From the NCBI GenBank assembly GCA_016124495.1, contig WGNP01000006.1:124001-188000 (forward strand): a stretch of DNA of 64,000 bases, given 5' to 3'. The DNA is from Hyphomonas sp. Lineage in GTDB: Bacteria; Pseudomonadota; Alphaproteobacteria; Caulobacterales; Hyphomonadaceae. How positions within the stretch are numbered: position 1 is the first letter of the stretch; each line of letters starts with the position of its first letter. Shown here in pieces: positions 34,061-42,277 of the stretch. The notes beneath the pieces were generated by a model. That model ran no database searches and was not told the DNA's origin. It was given only the letters and a program-made list of their open reading frames with translations. The position numbers and the translations under genes are program-made.

Positions 34061-35127
34061 AAGCTGAGCACGAGCCCTTTTGAGGGCGGCACTTTCGCGT
34101 CCAGCGTATCGATCCAGGCCGCCGTGATGGCCTCGTGGCCCTTCTCCGTTTGCGGCGTGAGGTAACCGGCGGACGCGTCGTAGAAACTCCGCATCGCTCT
34201 GCCCAGCCGCGCATTCAGCACATCTGGTCCAAGCACCCTGGCGCGGTCCGCGGCATAGGTCGGCACGAAGAAGAATTCCGGTTGCGGATCGGGCAGGGCA
34301 ATCGGTGCGCGGTTGCCCTCCCAGTCGGTCACCCCGATCACCAGGCTGCGCACCAGCCTGTCCTTCAGCGCATTGTGCACGTCCGCCGTCAGCGTCGGTC
34401 GCCCGAGGAAATCCACATATGCCGTCAGCCCGCGCGCATGCAGCCGGTCCGCCGCGTCATAGGTTTCTACCCGCGCGTACAGGCCAAGCCCCTCGACATA
34501 GGCCTTGTTGCCGGGCGAGGTCAGCCCGACCGCGTCCACGCCGCCGCGCGACTTCAGGCAATGCGCCAGCGCCAGCGCCGTCTTTGAGGACGCACTGGAG
34601 ATCACCACCGTCTCCGGCACGTTCTCGCCCGCTTCCATCAGGCAGTCATCGATCATAAAACCGGTCGTAAACAGCGGCCGGAACAGCATCTGCTGCGCCT
34701 CCAGCTTTGCATCATAAACGGGATCTGCGGCTGTGAAGATGTAGGTATTGTAGATCGGCGCGAGACCCTGCCGGCTGGCGGCCCCGTCCATGAAGCTCTC
34801 CTTGCCCGCCCGCACCGGCGTCACATCGAAGCTCTCCGAAATCGGCAGATAGCCATACACACGCGCGCCCACAACCACGCCGTCTGCATTGGACTCCTTC
34901 ACCGTCGCAAAGCCCCAGACCGGCACGCGGCCAAACGCAGGATCGGCGGCCGGGAAGAAATTCCAGTAGCCCATCGCCTCACCAAAGGTCGCGTAGGTCA
35001 CATTGTTCGCCGTCAGTGCAAAAGCCTCGACTTTCAACCGCGCGGCACCGGGCGCCAGCGGGCCTGGCCTGCTTTCGCTCCACGCCGTATCGCGCAGGTC
35101 GCCGCGCCTGATCAGGAAGTCTGCCAT
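34057..35127 (-). CDS. DUF2855 family protein
   Basis: The 356-residue protein matches DUF2855, a distant medium-chain reductase-like family: AFALTANNVTYATFGEAMGYWNFFPA, VPVWGFATV and ISSASSKTALALAHCLKSRG in place of a nucleotide loop. The usual zinc ligands are absent. It is the last gene after two P450s and a crotonase on one strand with a 20-nt gap, so a role in the same oxidation pathway is plausible. No member has a well-established reaction known to me. Confidence 0.8.
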   Translation of the reverse strand: MADFLIRRGDLRDTAWSESRPGPLAPGAARLKVEAFALTANNVTYATFGEAMGYWNFFPAADPAFGRVPVWGFATVKESNADGVVVGARVYGYLPISESFDVTPVRAGKESFMDGAASRQGLAPIYNTYIFTAADPVYDAKLEAQQMLFRPLFTTGFMIDDCLMEAGENVPETVVISSASSKTALALAHCLKSRGGVDAVGLTSPGNKAYVEGLGLYARVETYDAADRLHARGLTAYVDFLGRPTLTADVHNALKDRLVRSLVIGVTDWEGNRAPIALPDPQPEFFFVPTYAADRARVLGPDVLNARLGRAMRSFYDASAGYLTPQTEKGHEAITAAWIDTLDAKVPPSKGLVLSF

Positions 35128-35147
35128 GTGAACCGTCCCTTTGGGTG

Positions 35148-35894
35148 CTAGTTTTTCGGTTTGCCCATGAAGGCGCCGATCCGCGCCTGCATGTCAGGGC
35201 CAACCCCTTCGCAGTTCAGTACTTCCCATTGCAGGCCGCTGTCCATGTCGCGCGCGTCGGTGGCTTCCAGCAGACGCTTGTTGGCCGCGTGGCTGAAAGG
35301 CGAGTTCGCGAGGATCTGTTTGCCCATCGCCTCGATCGCCGCTTCGAACTCCGCATCCGGCACAACTTTCTCGGCCAGCCCGATGCGGAACGCCTCGGCC
35401 GCGCTGATCATTTCCGCTGTGAACATGAGGCGCTTGGCCGTCGCCACGCCCACCCGGCGCGGCAGGCGCTGGCTCATGCCCCAGACCGGAGTCAGCGCCC
35501 ATTTCGCATGCGTGTCACCAAACCGTGCGGTCTCGGCCGCCAGGATGAAATCCGCCGCCAGCGCCACTTCCAGCGCGCCAGTATAGCAATGTCCGTGGAC
35601 GGCAGCGATCACCGGCTTCGGCAGCCGCTCCATCAGGCGCAGCGTCTCCGAATGCCAGCCGCGCGAGGGTACTTTCTCGCCCTCGGCAATATCGGCGAGG
35701 TCATGGCCGGCCGAGAAACACTTGCCCGCCCCGCGTAGCACGACGCAGCCGATGGTGTCGTCCTTGTACAGATTGCTGACATGATCTCGCAACTCGCGGA
35801 ACATGCCTACGGTCAGCGAGTTCAGCTTGTCCGGCCGGTTCAGCGTCAGGATCGCGAGGCCGTCCTTGTCGGCGCGGGTGACGAGATCGCTCAT
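35148..35894 (-). CDS. enoyl-CoA hydratase/isomerase family protein
   Basis: The 248-residue crotonase shows LTLNRPDKLNSLTVGMF, GKCFSAGHDLADI (first oxyanion segment) and AVHGHCYTGALEVALAADFILAAETARFGDTHAKWALTPVWGMSQRLPRRVG. The catalytic-Glu positions of classical hydratases are not conserved in an obvious way. Its start overlaps the upstream P450 stop by 4 nt, so it is translationally linked to the P450s. It may process an acyl-CoA formed after P450 oxidation. Confidence 0.87.
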   Translation of the reverse strand: MSDLVTRADKDGLAILTLNRPDKLNSLTVGMFRELRDHVSNLYKDDTIGCVVLRGAGKCFSAGHDLADIAEGEKVPSRGWHSETLRLMERLPKPVIAAVHGHCYTGALEVALAADFILAAETARFGDTHAKWALTPVWGMSQRLPRRVGVATAKRLMFTAEMISAAEAFRIGLAEKVVPDAEFEAAIEAMGKQILANSPFSHAANKRLLEATDARDMDSGLQWEVLNCEGVGPDMQARIGAFMGKPKN

Positions 35895-37222
35895 GTGCCG
35901 AGGTCCACGGTAAGCGACGAGATCGCATGCACGAAATTGTTCGGAGCCAGAACCTGCTCGCCGGTCCAGCGCGCGTTGGGAAAGCGCCCCAGGATCTGCT
36001 TGAAAGCGCTTTCCAGTTGCATGTTGGCCACCCGCTGTCCAAGGCAGACGTGCGGCCCGTGCCCGAACGAGAGATGCTCGCGCGCGTTGCTGCGGTCGAT
36101 CCGGAACCGGTCCGGCTTGTCGAACTTCGCCGGGTCGCGGTTCGCTGCCGGATAGTACATCACGATCTTCTCGCCCTCGCCGATCTTCTGGTCGCCAAGC
36201 TGGGTGTCCTGCGTCGCTGTGCGGCGCATGTAGGTCACCGGCGTGACCATGCGGATCGCTTCATTCACGAAGTTCGGAAACAGGCTCGCATCCGCCGCCA
36301 GTTGGCCGCGCAGGTCAACAAACTCCGTGATCAGCCGCATCGTGCCCGACAACGAGTTGCGCGTCGTGTCATTGCCGGCAAACACGATCAGCAACCAGGA
36401 ACCATCCAGGAATTCCGGTGACAGCGGCTGGCCGTCGATCGTCACGTTTGCAATCGCCGAGAGCAGGTCCGGCTGCGGATTTTTCCGGCGCTCCTCCAGC
36501 AGGTAGCGCCCATATTCGAACATTGCCTGGATCTCGCCGAGAAAGGTCATGATCTGCTCGGGCGAAACATTGCCGAGGCCTTCCTGCTGCGCCTGGTACT
36601 GCGAGGTTTCGAGGAAGTGCATCCAGTGCACCAGTTTCGGACGATCCGCGGGCGGCACACCTAGAATTTCGCACAAAGTGAACAGCGGCAGTTCGGCAGA
36701 AAACAACTCCACCATGTCGACTACCGGTCCCTTTGCCTGCATCAGGTCCAGCAGACGGCCCACTTCGACGTCCACACGCTTGCGCAGTTCGGCAACGAAG
36801 TCCGCCCGGAAATACGCCATGTGTTCCATGCGCAGCGGCGTGTGATAGGGCCGGTCCAGGTTGATCAGCGAGTTCAGGGAGGAGGAATGCAGCAACGGAT
36901 GGCGCGGCACGCCCTCCATGCCGTAATTCATCAGTATGCCGCCTTTCTGTGAGGAGAAGGTCTCCGGCGTCAGCTCGACCTTCTTAACCAGATCATAGCT
37001 GGTCACCGCCCAGAAGCCCGCGCCCATCACTTCCGGGTGCCACATCACCGGCGCCTTGTCGCGCATTTCGGCGAAGGCCTCGTGCGTATATCCGCCATGG
37101 CGGGAGAACACTTCCGCGTCGGTCAGGTCCACCGGGGGCTTCAGCGCAGAGGCGGGCTTGAATTTCGGCTCGCGCGGTGGCGCTTCAACCTGGTAGGTCT
37201 CGGTCACATTGACGAGTGTCAT
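35891..37222 (-). CDS. cytochrome P450 (first of tandem pair by coordinate)
   Basis: The 443-residue soluble bacterial P450 has an oxygen-binding I helix FAGNDTTRNS, an ExxR in NEAIRMVTPV, and the haem loop FGHGPHVCLG with the thiolate Cys at about residue 393. It hydroxylates a hydrophobic substrate using electrons from a ferredoxin system that is not in the window. The sequence resembles the class I P450s used for terpenes, sterols or alkyl chains. It overlaps the crotonase gene and follows the second P450 after 63 nt, where a GC hairpin (cgggcc gag ggcccg) lies at 37258-37272. Confidence 0.92.
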   Translation of the reverse strand: MTLVNVTETYQVEAPPREPKFKPASALKPPVDLTDAEVFSRHGGYTHEAFAEMRDKAPVMWHPEVMGAGFWAVTSYDLVKKVELTPETFSSQKGGILMNYGMEGVPRHPLLHSSSLNSLINLDRPYHTPLRMEHMAYFRADFVAELRKRVDVEVGRLLDLMQAKGPVVDMVELFSAELPLFTLCEILGVPPADRPKLVHWMHFLETSQYQAQQEGLGNVSPEQIMTFLGEIQAMFEYGRYLLEERRKNPQPDLLSAIANVTIDGQPLSPEFLDGSWLLIVFAGNDTTRNSLSGTMRLITEFVDLRGQLAADASLFPNFVNEAIRMVTPVTYMRRTATQDTQLGDQKIGEGEKIVMYYPAANRDPAKFDKPDRFRIDRSNAREHLSFGHGPHVCLGQRVANMQLESAFKQILGRFPNARWTGEQVLAPNNFVHAISSLTVDLGT

Positions 37223-37257
37223 TCGGGTCTCCCTTGATTGCCGGGCCGCTTCAGGTC

Positions 37258-37272
37258 CGGGCCGAGGGCCCG
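37258..37272 (-). other. short hairpin between the two P450 genes
   Basis: The 6-bp arms cgggcc/ggcccg with a 3-nt loop lie between the P450 stop and the next start. There is no T-run, so it is more likely a processing or stability element that sets unequal expression of the pair than a terminator. Confidence 0.35.
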
Positions 37273-37285
37273 AGACCGGGGCAGG

Positions 37286-38623
37286 TCAGAATTTATACCG
37301 TACCGGAATGGATTTCGGCCCGCCCACGAAGTTCGCCTTGATGAAGCTCGGCTCACCGGCCAGCTCCATCGACTTCACACGGCTGAACAGTTCCTCGTAG
37401 ATTGCCTGCATCTCGAGACGGGCCAGATGCATGCCGAGGCACATGTGCCCGCCATGCCCGAACGAGATCAGCTTGTTCGGGCTGCGGTCGACCTTGAACT
37501 TGAAGGGCTCGTCGAACACTTCCTCGTCGCGGTTGCCCGACGGGTAGCAGAGCAGAAGGCTCTCGCCTTTCAGAACCTTCTTGCCGCGCAGCGCGTAGTC
37601 ATCCTGCGCCGTGCGCATGAAATGCTTCACCGGCGTCGTCCACCGGATCGCTTCGTCGACAGCCGTGCGTGACATGGCTCTGGGGTCCGCCATCATCTTC
37701 TTCAGCTGCCCGGGGTCCTGCAGCATCGCCAGCACGCCGCCGCCGGTCGAGGCGCTGGTCGTGTCATGGCCGGCCGCTGCGGTGATGATGTAGTAGCTCA
37801 TCGCTTCCAGCTGGCCGATCGGCTCGCCGTCGATCATGCCATTGGCAATAACGGTGGAGACATCGTCCTTCGGGTTGGCGCGCCGGTCAGCGGTGATCGC
37901 CGTAAAGTACATGAAGAACTCGGCCAGCGTCGCCTGAATCGAGGCGAGGCCCTTTTCCACATCGCGCTCCTCGGCAAGCGACTTGTCGCGCATGAGGTCT
38001 TCGTCCTGCGCGCCGAAAATCTCCTGCGTCAGTTTCAGCATCATCGGTTCGTCCGACTCCGGAACACCGAGGATCTGCATGATCACGCGCAGCGGATAGT
38101 AAAGCGCCACATCGCGCTGGAAATCGCATTCGCCGCCGAGGTCTTCCATCCGGTCGACATATTGCTTGGCAATCGTCTTGATCGCGTCTTCGCGCTTTTT
38201 GACGTTCTGCGGCATGAACCATTCCTGGGTCAGGTGGCGCAGCTTGTAGTGAACCGGGTCGTCCAGCTGGACGAGGGTTTTCAGAAGGTGCGGCTGGCCG
38301 AATTTCGCATACACGCCCTCTTCTGCGGCCGCGTAGGACAGCATCTCGCGCTCGCCGTTCGTGAACAGCGCGTTCTGGCGCGACACTTCCATGATGTCGG
38401 CATGCTTGGTCACCGCCCAGAAGGGGCGAAAGGCCTCCGGTTCGCACCATGTCAGCGGATCTTCCTTGCGCAGCCGGGCGAAGGTTGCATCCTGCAGCTT
38501 GTGATCGGCGTAGAAGGCCGGCGTCACGATCAGGTCGCACGTCTCTGACGCCGTCTGGCTCATGGTCCGCGAGGGGTCAAATTTTGTCTGCGGCGGCGTG
38601 GCGAGGGCGACAGTGTCGGCCAT
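37286..38623 (-). CDS. cytochrome P450 (upstream member of tandem pair)
   Basis: The 445-residue P450 has I helix AAAGHDTTSAS, ExxR in DEAIRWTTPV and haem loop FGHGGHMCLG with Cys near residue 395. It differs widely from its neighbour, so the pair is not a recent duplication but two enzymes likely acting on one pathway. It is the first P450 of the string leading to the crotonase and DUF2855 genes. It begins 17 nt after the stop of the pseudouridine synthase gene, so it might be co-transcribed with it. No redox partner is nearby. Confidence 0.92.
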   Translation of the reverse strand: MADTVALATPPQTKFDPSRTMSQTASETCDLIVTPAFYADHKLQDATFARLRKEDPLTWCEPEAFRPFWAVTKHADIMEVSRQNALFTNGEREMLSYAAAEEGVYAKFGQPHLLKTLVQLDDPVHYKLRHLTQEWFMPQNVKKREDAIKTIAKQYVDRMEDLGGECDFQRDVALYYPLRVIMQILGVPESDEPMMLKLTQEIFGAQDEDLMRDKSLAEERDVEKGLASIQATLAEFFMYFTAITADRRANPKDDVSTVIANGMIDGEPIGQLEAMSYYIITAAAGHDTTSASTGGGVLAMLQDPGQLKKMMADPRAMSRTAVDEAIRWTTPVKHFMRTAQDDYALRGKKVLKGESLLLCYPSGNRDEEVFDEPFKFKVDRSPNKLISFGHGGHMCLGMHLARLEMQAIYEELFSRVKSMELAGEPSFIKANFVGGPKSIPVRYKF

Positions 38624-38640
38624 GTGGGATGCTCCGGGAT

Positions 38641-39585
38641 CTAGCTGTGTCGCGGGCTCTTCCGCTTCTTCTGCAGTGTATCCGGACGCGGCGCCCTGCC
38701 AAGATGTGACTTGGCGGCAGGCGCCCTGGTCAGGGATGACTTGTCCATCGGCGCGCCGAGGCTTTCCAGCGCTTCGCCGAGCAGGCCCGCGGGAATTTCC
38801 TCGACCTGTCCGGGCTTCAGCTCGGCCAGCAGGAACGGGCCATAGCTCACGCGGATCAGCCGGTTGACCATAAGGCCCACCGCTTCCAGCGCCCGGCGCA
38901 CTTCGCGCTTCTTGCCTTCCGACAATGTCACCGTCAGCCAGGAATTGGCGCCCATCTCGCGGTCGAACACCGCCCGGATCGGCGCATACCGCACGCCGTC
39001 CACCGTCAGGCCGCTCGCCAGTTCTTCAATCTTCTGCGGCGTTACCGTGCCTTTGGCTCGGGCCCGGTAGGTGCGCTCCAGGCCGGATTTCGGCAGCTCG
39101 AGGAACCGCGCCAGCTCGCCATCATTGGTCAGCAGCAATAGGCCTTCGGTCGTCAGGTCGAGCCGCCCGACGGTGACAACACGAGGCAGGGATTTCGGCA
39201 GTTCGTCAAAGATCGTGCGCCGGCCTGCCGGATCATCCGTCGTGGTGATCAGGCCCGAGGGCTTGTGATAGCGCCAGAGCCGCGTGCCATCCGGCGCCTC
39301 CACCGTGCGGCGGCCCACCTTGATCGTCTCGCGGCCCGTCACCTTGAACGCCGCAGACGTCAGCGTCTTGCCGTTGACGCTGACTTCGCCCGCCTCGATC
39401 ATCCGCTCGATCTCGCGGCGCGAGGCGATGCCGGCGCGGGCGAGGTACTTGGCGATCCGTTCGCCGCCCTCGTTCCACTCTTCATCGGTCTTGGGTGCCG
39501 GGGAGGCGGCAGGCTTCCTCAATGCAGCTGGGCGCGGGCCGGAAGGTTTCCGGCTGGGGCGGCCCGTCTCACGACGCTCCGGCAT
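38641..39585 (-). CDS. RsuA/RluB-family pseudouridine synthase
   Basis: The 314-residue protein has an S4 RNA-binding domain ([36 protein letters not shown]) at about residues 40-90. The catalytic domain follows, with [24 protein letters not shown] holding the catalytic Asp and [31 protein letters not shown]. It modifies large-subunit rRNA if RluB-like. Both ends carry basic, Pro/Lys-rich tails, which is common in alphaproteobacterial members. RluB against RluE/RsuA cannot be settled by eye, but the S4 domain excludes RluE. Confidence 0.88.
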   Translation of the reverse strand: MPERRETGRPSRKPSGPRPAALRKPAASPAPKTDEEWNEGGERIAKYLARAGIASRREIERMIEAGEVSVNGKTLTSAAFKVTGRETIKVGRRTVEAPDGTRLWRYHKPSGLITTTDDPAGRRTIFDELPKSLPRVVTVGRLDLTTEGLLLLTNDGELARFLELPKSGLERTYRARAKGTVTPQKIEELASGLTVDGVRYAPIRAVFDREMGANSWLTVTLSEGKKREVRRALEAVGLMVNRLIRVSYGPFLLAELKPGQVEEIPAGLLGEALESLGAPMDKSSLTRAPAAKSHLGRAPRPDTLQKKRKSPRHS

Positions 39586-39606
39586 GGTCTGGTCTTTCTT
39601 CTGGTT

Positions 39607-40008
39607 TCAGCGCGTGAACTGAAGGATCGGTGCCGCAATGGCAAGCCCGAGGGCAATTTCGGTCGCCATCCAGATCGGGATGATCTTCGCCTCGCCGCCC
39701 TTGCCGCGGTCCAGCACCATCGAAAACGTTCGCCCTATCGCCGCGCCGAACCAGCCTGTCGCTATCGGCAGCACCACGAACACGGCCACCGTATCGGGTG
39801 CGTGCAGCACCAGGATGAACGCCGTCAGGTGTATCAGCAGCAGCAGTCCGCCATAGGTCGCCCGGAACTCGGAATAGCCGCCAGGCTTGGCCGGATCGGC
39901 CTGCAACCGCACAACGCCCGCCGCCCAGTTCGGCGAAAACAGCGCCCCCAGTCCCAGCAGCGCGCCGATGCCCAGCCCGATAAGTGCAAGAATTTCCCCG
40001 AAATGCAT
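39607..40008 (-). CDS. DUF4345-like membrane protein
   Basis: The 133-residue protein has four membrane helices and the family-like core GGYSEFRATYGGLLLLIH. It is an inner-membrane protein of unknown function. It lies just upstream of the pseudouridine synthase gene on the same strand (21-nt gap). The 280 bp between it and the FlhF-like gene contain a divergent promoter region. Confidence 0.65.
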   Translation of the reverse strand: MHFGEILALIGLGIGALLGLGALFSPNWAAGVVRLQADPAKPGGYSEFRATYGGLLLLIHLTAFILVLHAPDTVAVFVVLPIATGWFGAAIGRTFSMVLDRGKGGEAKIIPIWMATEIALGLAIAAPILQFTR

Positions 40009-40195
40009 GGCCGGTCCCTTTTGTTGCAGGTCCGAATGGTAGGGTGAAAGCGATTTGAGGAAAGTTAAGTATCTGCAGGGCGCCAGCGTTCAGGCTTGTG
40101 TTACGAAAGCCTCGTCAATGCGCCCCCTTTACCCCTCCACAGCCCGGATTCTGGGCGTAACATTAGGGTAAATCCTAACTTCGGTTCGGGAAAAA

Positions 40196-40203
40196 TTAAC
40201 CAT
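40196..40203 (+). promoter_or_regulatory. CtrA half-site TTAACCAT upstream of flhF-like gene
   Basis: TTAACCAT is the half-site form recognised by CtrA in Caulobacterales. It lies 85 nt before the FlhF-like ATG, in an AT-rich pocket (gggaaaaattaaccatttcg). The ctrA gene is two genes downstream. One 8-mer can occur by chance, so position is the main argument. Confidence 0.45.
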
Positions 40204-40288
40204 TTCGCGGCTCTTCTTCACCGTGAGTTTCGCGGTCACAGGCAGAATCACTGTCCCGGGCCGCCCAGCGTCGCGAGGAAGCCGCCCC

Positions 40289-41299
40289 ATGCGCATGAAG
40301 ATGTTCGCTGCAGAGTCCATGGAAGCTGCGAAAGCGATGATCTTTGCGGAGATGGGCTCTGATGCGGTGATTCTTTCCGAACGCGAAGTGGACGGCGGCG
40401 TTGAGGTCCGCGCCGCCATCGATCGCATGGGCGCCGCCGCTGTCGGCAACGAGCCTGTCTTCCTCCGCGATGCCCGTGGCGGCGGCCATGGCCGCGGTAT
40501 CGACAACCCTATGTATGCCCGCGTTCGGGACGCGCTCCTCTGGCACGGCGCCCCGCAGCGCTTTGCCGACCGTGTCGCGCATGAAGGCGCCGGCCGCCTG
40601 CCGGGCCAGTTCTCCGCCCCGGAAGACGCGATGGCCGAAGGCCTCGGCCGGATGATCACCTGCGACCCGATTCCCGCCCGCTTCGACCGCGACATCCTCC
40701 TCGTTGGTCCGCCCGGCCATGGCCGCACCGCCACCGCCGCCAAGCTCACCCGCCGCGCCTCGATGGCCCGCGCCGAAGTCATCCCGCTCGCCGCCGATCT
40801 CGACGGCTCCGGCGCCGGCGCCCAGCTTGCCGCCTACCTCGAACTTGAACGCGACCAGATCCGCGTCGCCGACACGCCGGACGCGCTGTTTGCAACCCTT
40901 CGTATGCTGCGCAAGGAAAACCGCCGCTGCGTTATCGACCTGCCGGCGATCAATCCCTTCGAAGGCGACGACCTCGCCAGCCTCGCCGATCTTGTGGCCG
41001 CCATCCGCGCCGAGCCCGTGCTGGTCCTCTCCGCCGAGGGCCATCCGGAAGACCTCGCCGAAGCCGCCCGCGCCTTCCAGCGCGCTGGCGTGCGCCGCGC
41101 CATTCTCACCAAACTCGATGTCGTCCGCCGCCGCGGCGGCGCCATCGCAGCCCTGACGTCAGCGGGCATCGCCTTCTCCCACCTGGCCATCACGCCCTTC
41201 ATCGGCGGCGGTCTGGTGCCGGCGGCGCCGTCGCGTCTGTCGGCGCTTCTGATTGAAGAAGCGCGCGGCGACGTCATCGCCCTCAGAGGAGCAGCCTGA
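40289..41299 (+). CDS. FlhF-like SRP-type GTPase with degenerate nucleotide motifs
   Basis: The ATG at 40289 has gagga 8 nt upstream (336 residues); the track start is earlier. The N-domain MKMFAAESMEAAKAMIFAEMGSDAVILSEREVDGGVEV is typical FlhF, the polar-flagellum placement factor. In the G domain the P-loop is GPPGHGRT (residues 140-147) with Arg in place of the Lys, the DTYR region is replaced by DLDG, and DTAG is replaced by DLPA (217-220). Only TKLD (274-277) is kept. GTP hydrolysis, and perhaps binding, is therefore doubtful. It precedes the FlhG-like gene by 4 nt. Confidence 0.8.
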   Translation: MRMKMFAAESMEAAKAMIFAEMGSDAVILSEREVDGGVEVRAAIDRMGAAAVGNEPVFLRDARGGGHGRGIDNPMYARVRDALLWHGAPQRFADRVAHEGAGRLPGQFSAPEDAMAEGLGRMITCDPIPARFDRDILLVGPPGHGRTATAAKLTRRASMARAEVIPLAADLDGSGAGAQLAAYLELERDQIRVADTPDALFATLRMLRKENRRCVIDLPAINPFEGDDLASLADLVAAIRAEPVLVLSAEGHPEDLAEAARAFQRAGVRRAILTKLDVVRRRGGAIAALTSAGIAFSHLAITPFIGGGLVPAAPSRLSALLIEEARGDVIALRGAA

Positions 41300-41303
41300 T
41301 CCC

Positions 41304-42143
41304 ATGAGCTTCACCATGCGACGATCCCAGGACCGCCCCTCCGTTCGCCCGCCCCCGCGGGTGACGCCTGCCTCGATCATCGCGGTCGCCAGCGGCAAGG
41401 GCGGCGTCGGCAAGACCTTCATGTCTATCACGCTCGCCTCTGCCCTGGCGAAAGCCGGCCGCCGCGTGCTGCTGGTCGACGGCGACCTTGGCCTCGCCAA
41501 TGTCGACGTTCAGCTCGGCATTGCACCTGAAACCGATCTTGCGGCCGTCGTTGCCGGCTGGGTCGAGCTCGATGACGCCGTCACGCCGGTCGATGGCGGG
41601 GCAGGTGGAGGCGGTTTTGACGTGCTGCCCGGCCGCTCCGGCTCCGGCGCGCTTGCGGAACTGCCCACCGAGGAAGTCGCGCGCCTCGCCGCCGGCCTCA
41701 CGGCCCTCGCGCTCCAGTACGATCACCTCGTGCTCGATCTCGGCGCCGGCATCGAAGCCAACTGCATGCGCCTTGCGCGCTCGGCCGACAAATCCCTCGT
41801 CGTCATCACCGACGATCCCGCCTCGATGACCGACGCCTACGCCTTTATCAAGGTGCTGAAAGGTTACGCGCCGAACGTCGAGCCGATCATCGCCATCAAC
41901 CAAGCCGACACGCGCGCCGCCGGTCAGCGCACCTATGAAGCGATCGCGCGCGCCTGCACCACCTTCCTCGGTTTCCGCCCGCGCCATGCGGGCACCGTCA
42001 TGCGCGACCCGAAGGTTCGCGACGCCATCCGGTGTCAGAAGACGCTGATTTCCACAGATCCCCAGGCCCAGCCTGTTCAGGATGTGATGGCAATCGCCCA
42101 GATGCTCATCGGTGAGGGGCAGCCCGCCACCTTGGGCAATTGA
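41304..42143 (+). CDS. FlhG/MinD-like ATPase
   Basis: The start is MSFTMRRSQDRPSV at 41304 (279 residues). The deviant Walker A GKGGVGKT lies at residues 31-38, followed by LLVDGDLGLANVDVQLGI, the switch II region LVLDLGAGIEANCMRLAR and VVITDDPASMTDAYAFIKVL, all typical of FlhG/FleN. FlhG normally limits flagellar number and activates FlhF through an N-terminal DQAxxLR helix. That motif is absent here. The gene sits between the FlhF-like gene and ctrA, and no other flagellar gene is in the window. Confidence 0.85.
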   Translation: MSFTMRRSQDRPSVRPPPRVTPASIIAVASGKGGVGKTFMSITLASALAKAGRRVLLVDGDLGLANVDVQLGIAPETDLAAVVAGWVELDDAVTPVDGGAGGGGFDVLPGRSGSGALAELPTEEVARLAAGLTALALQYDHLVLDLGAGIEANCMRLARSADKSLVVITDDPASMTDAYAFIKVLKGYAPNVEPIIAINQADTRAAGQRTYEAIARACTTFLGFRPRHAGTVMRDPKVRDAIRCQKTLISTDPQAQPVQDVMAIAQMLIGEGQPATLGN

Positions 42144-42189
42144 TCCGTACTAGGAATTATGAAGATTTCGTCCGTGTCCCAACGCCAAA

Positions 42190-42270
42190 TTAACTTGTTA
42201 ACAACAATGCGGCGGTAGGATTCACAAAGGTTAACAATCGGGCTAAACCAGCCCCAAGCTGATTCGGGAG
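42190..42270 (+). promoter_or_regulatory. ctrA promoter region with TTAA elements and GAnTC sites
   Basis: The region holds TTAAC-TTG-TTAAC (42190-42202), a third TTAAC at 42231, GATTC at 42219-42223 and GATTC at 42261-42265, then gggag (42266-42270) as ribosome site. In Caulobacter, ctrA is controlled by its own product at TTAA motifs and by CcrM methylation at GAnTC. The same two signal types are present here, though no perfect TTAA-N7-TTAA is seen. Confidence 0.55.
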
Positions 42271-42277
42271 ACGAGCG

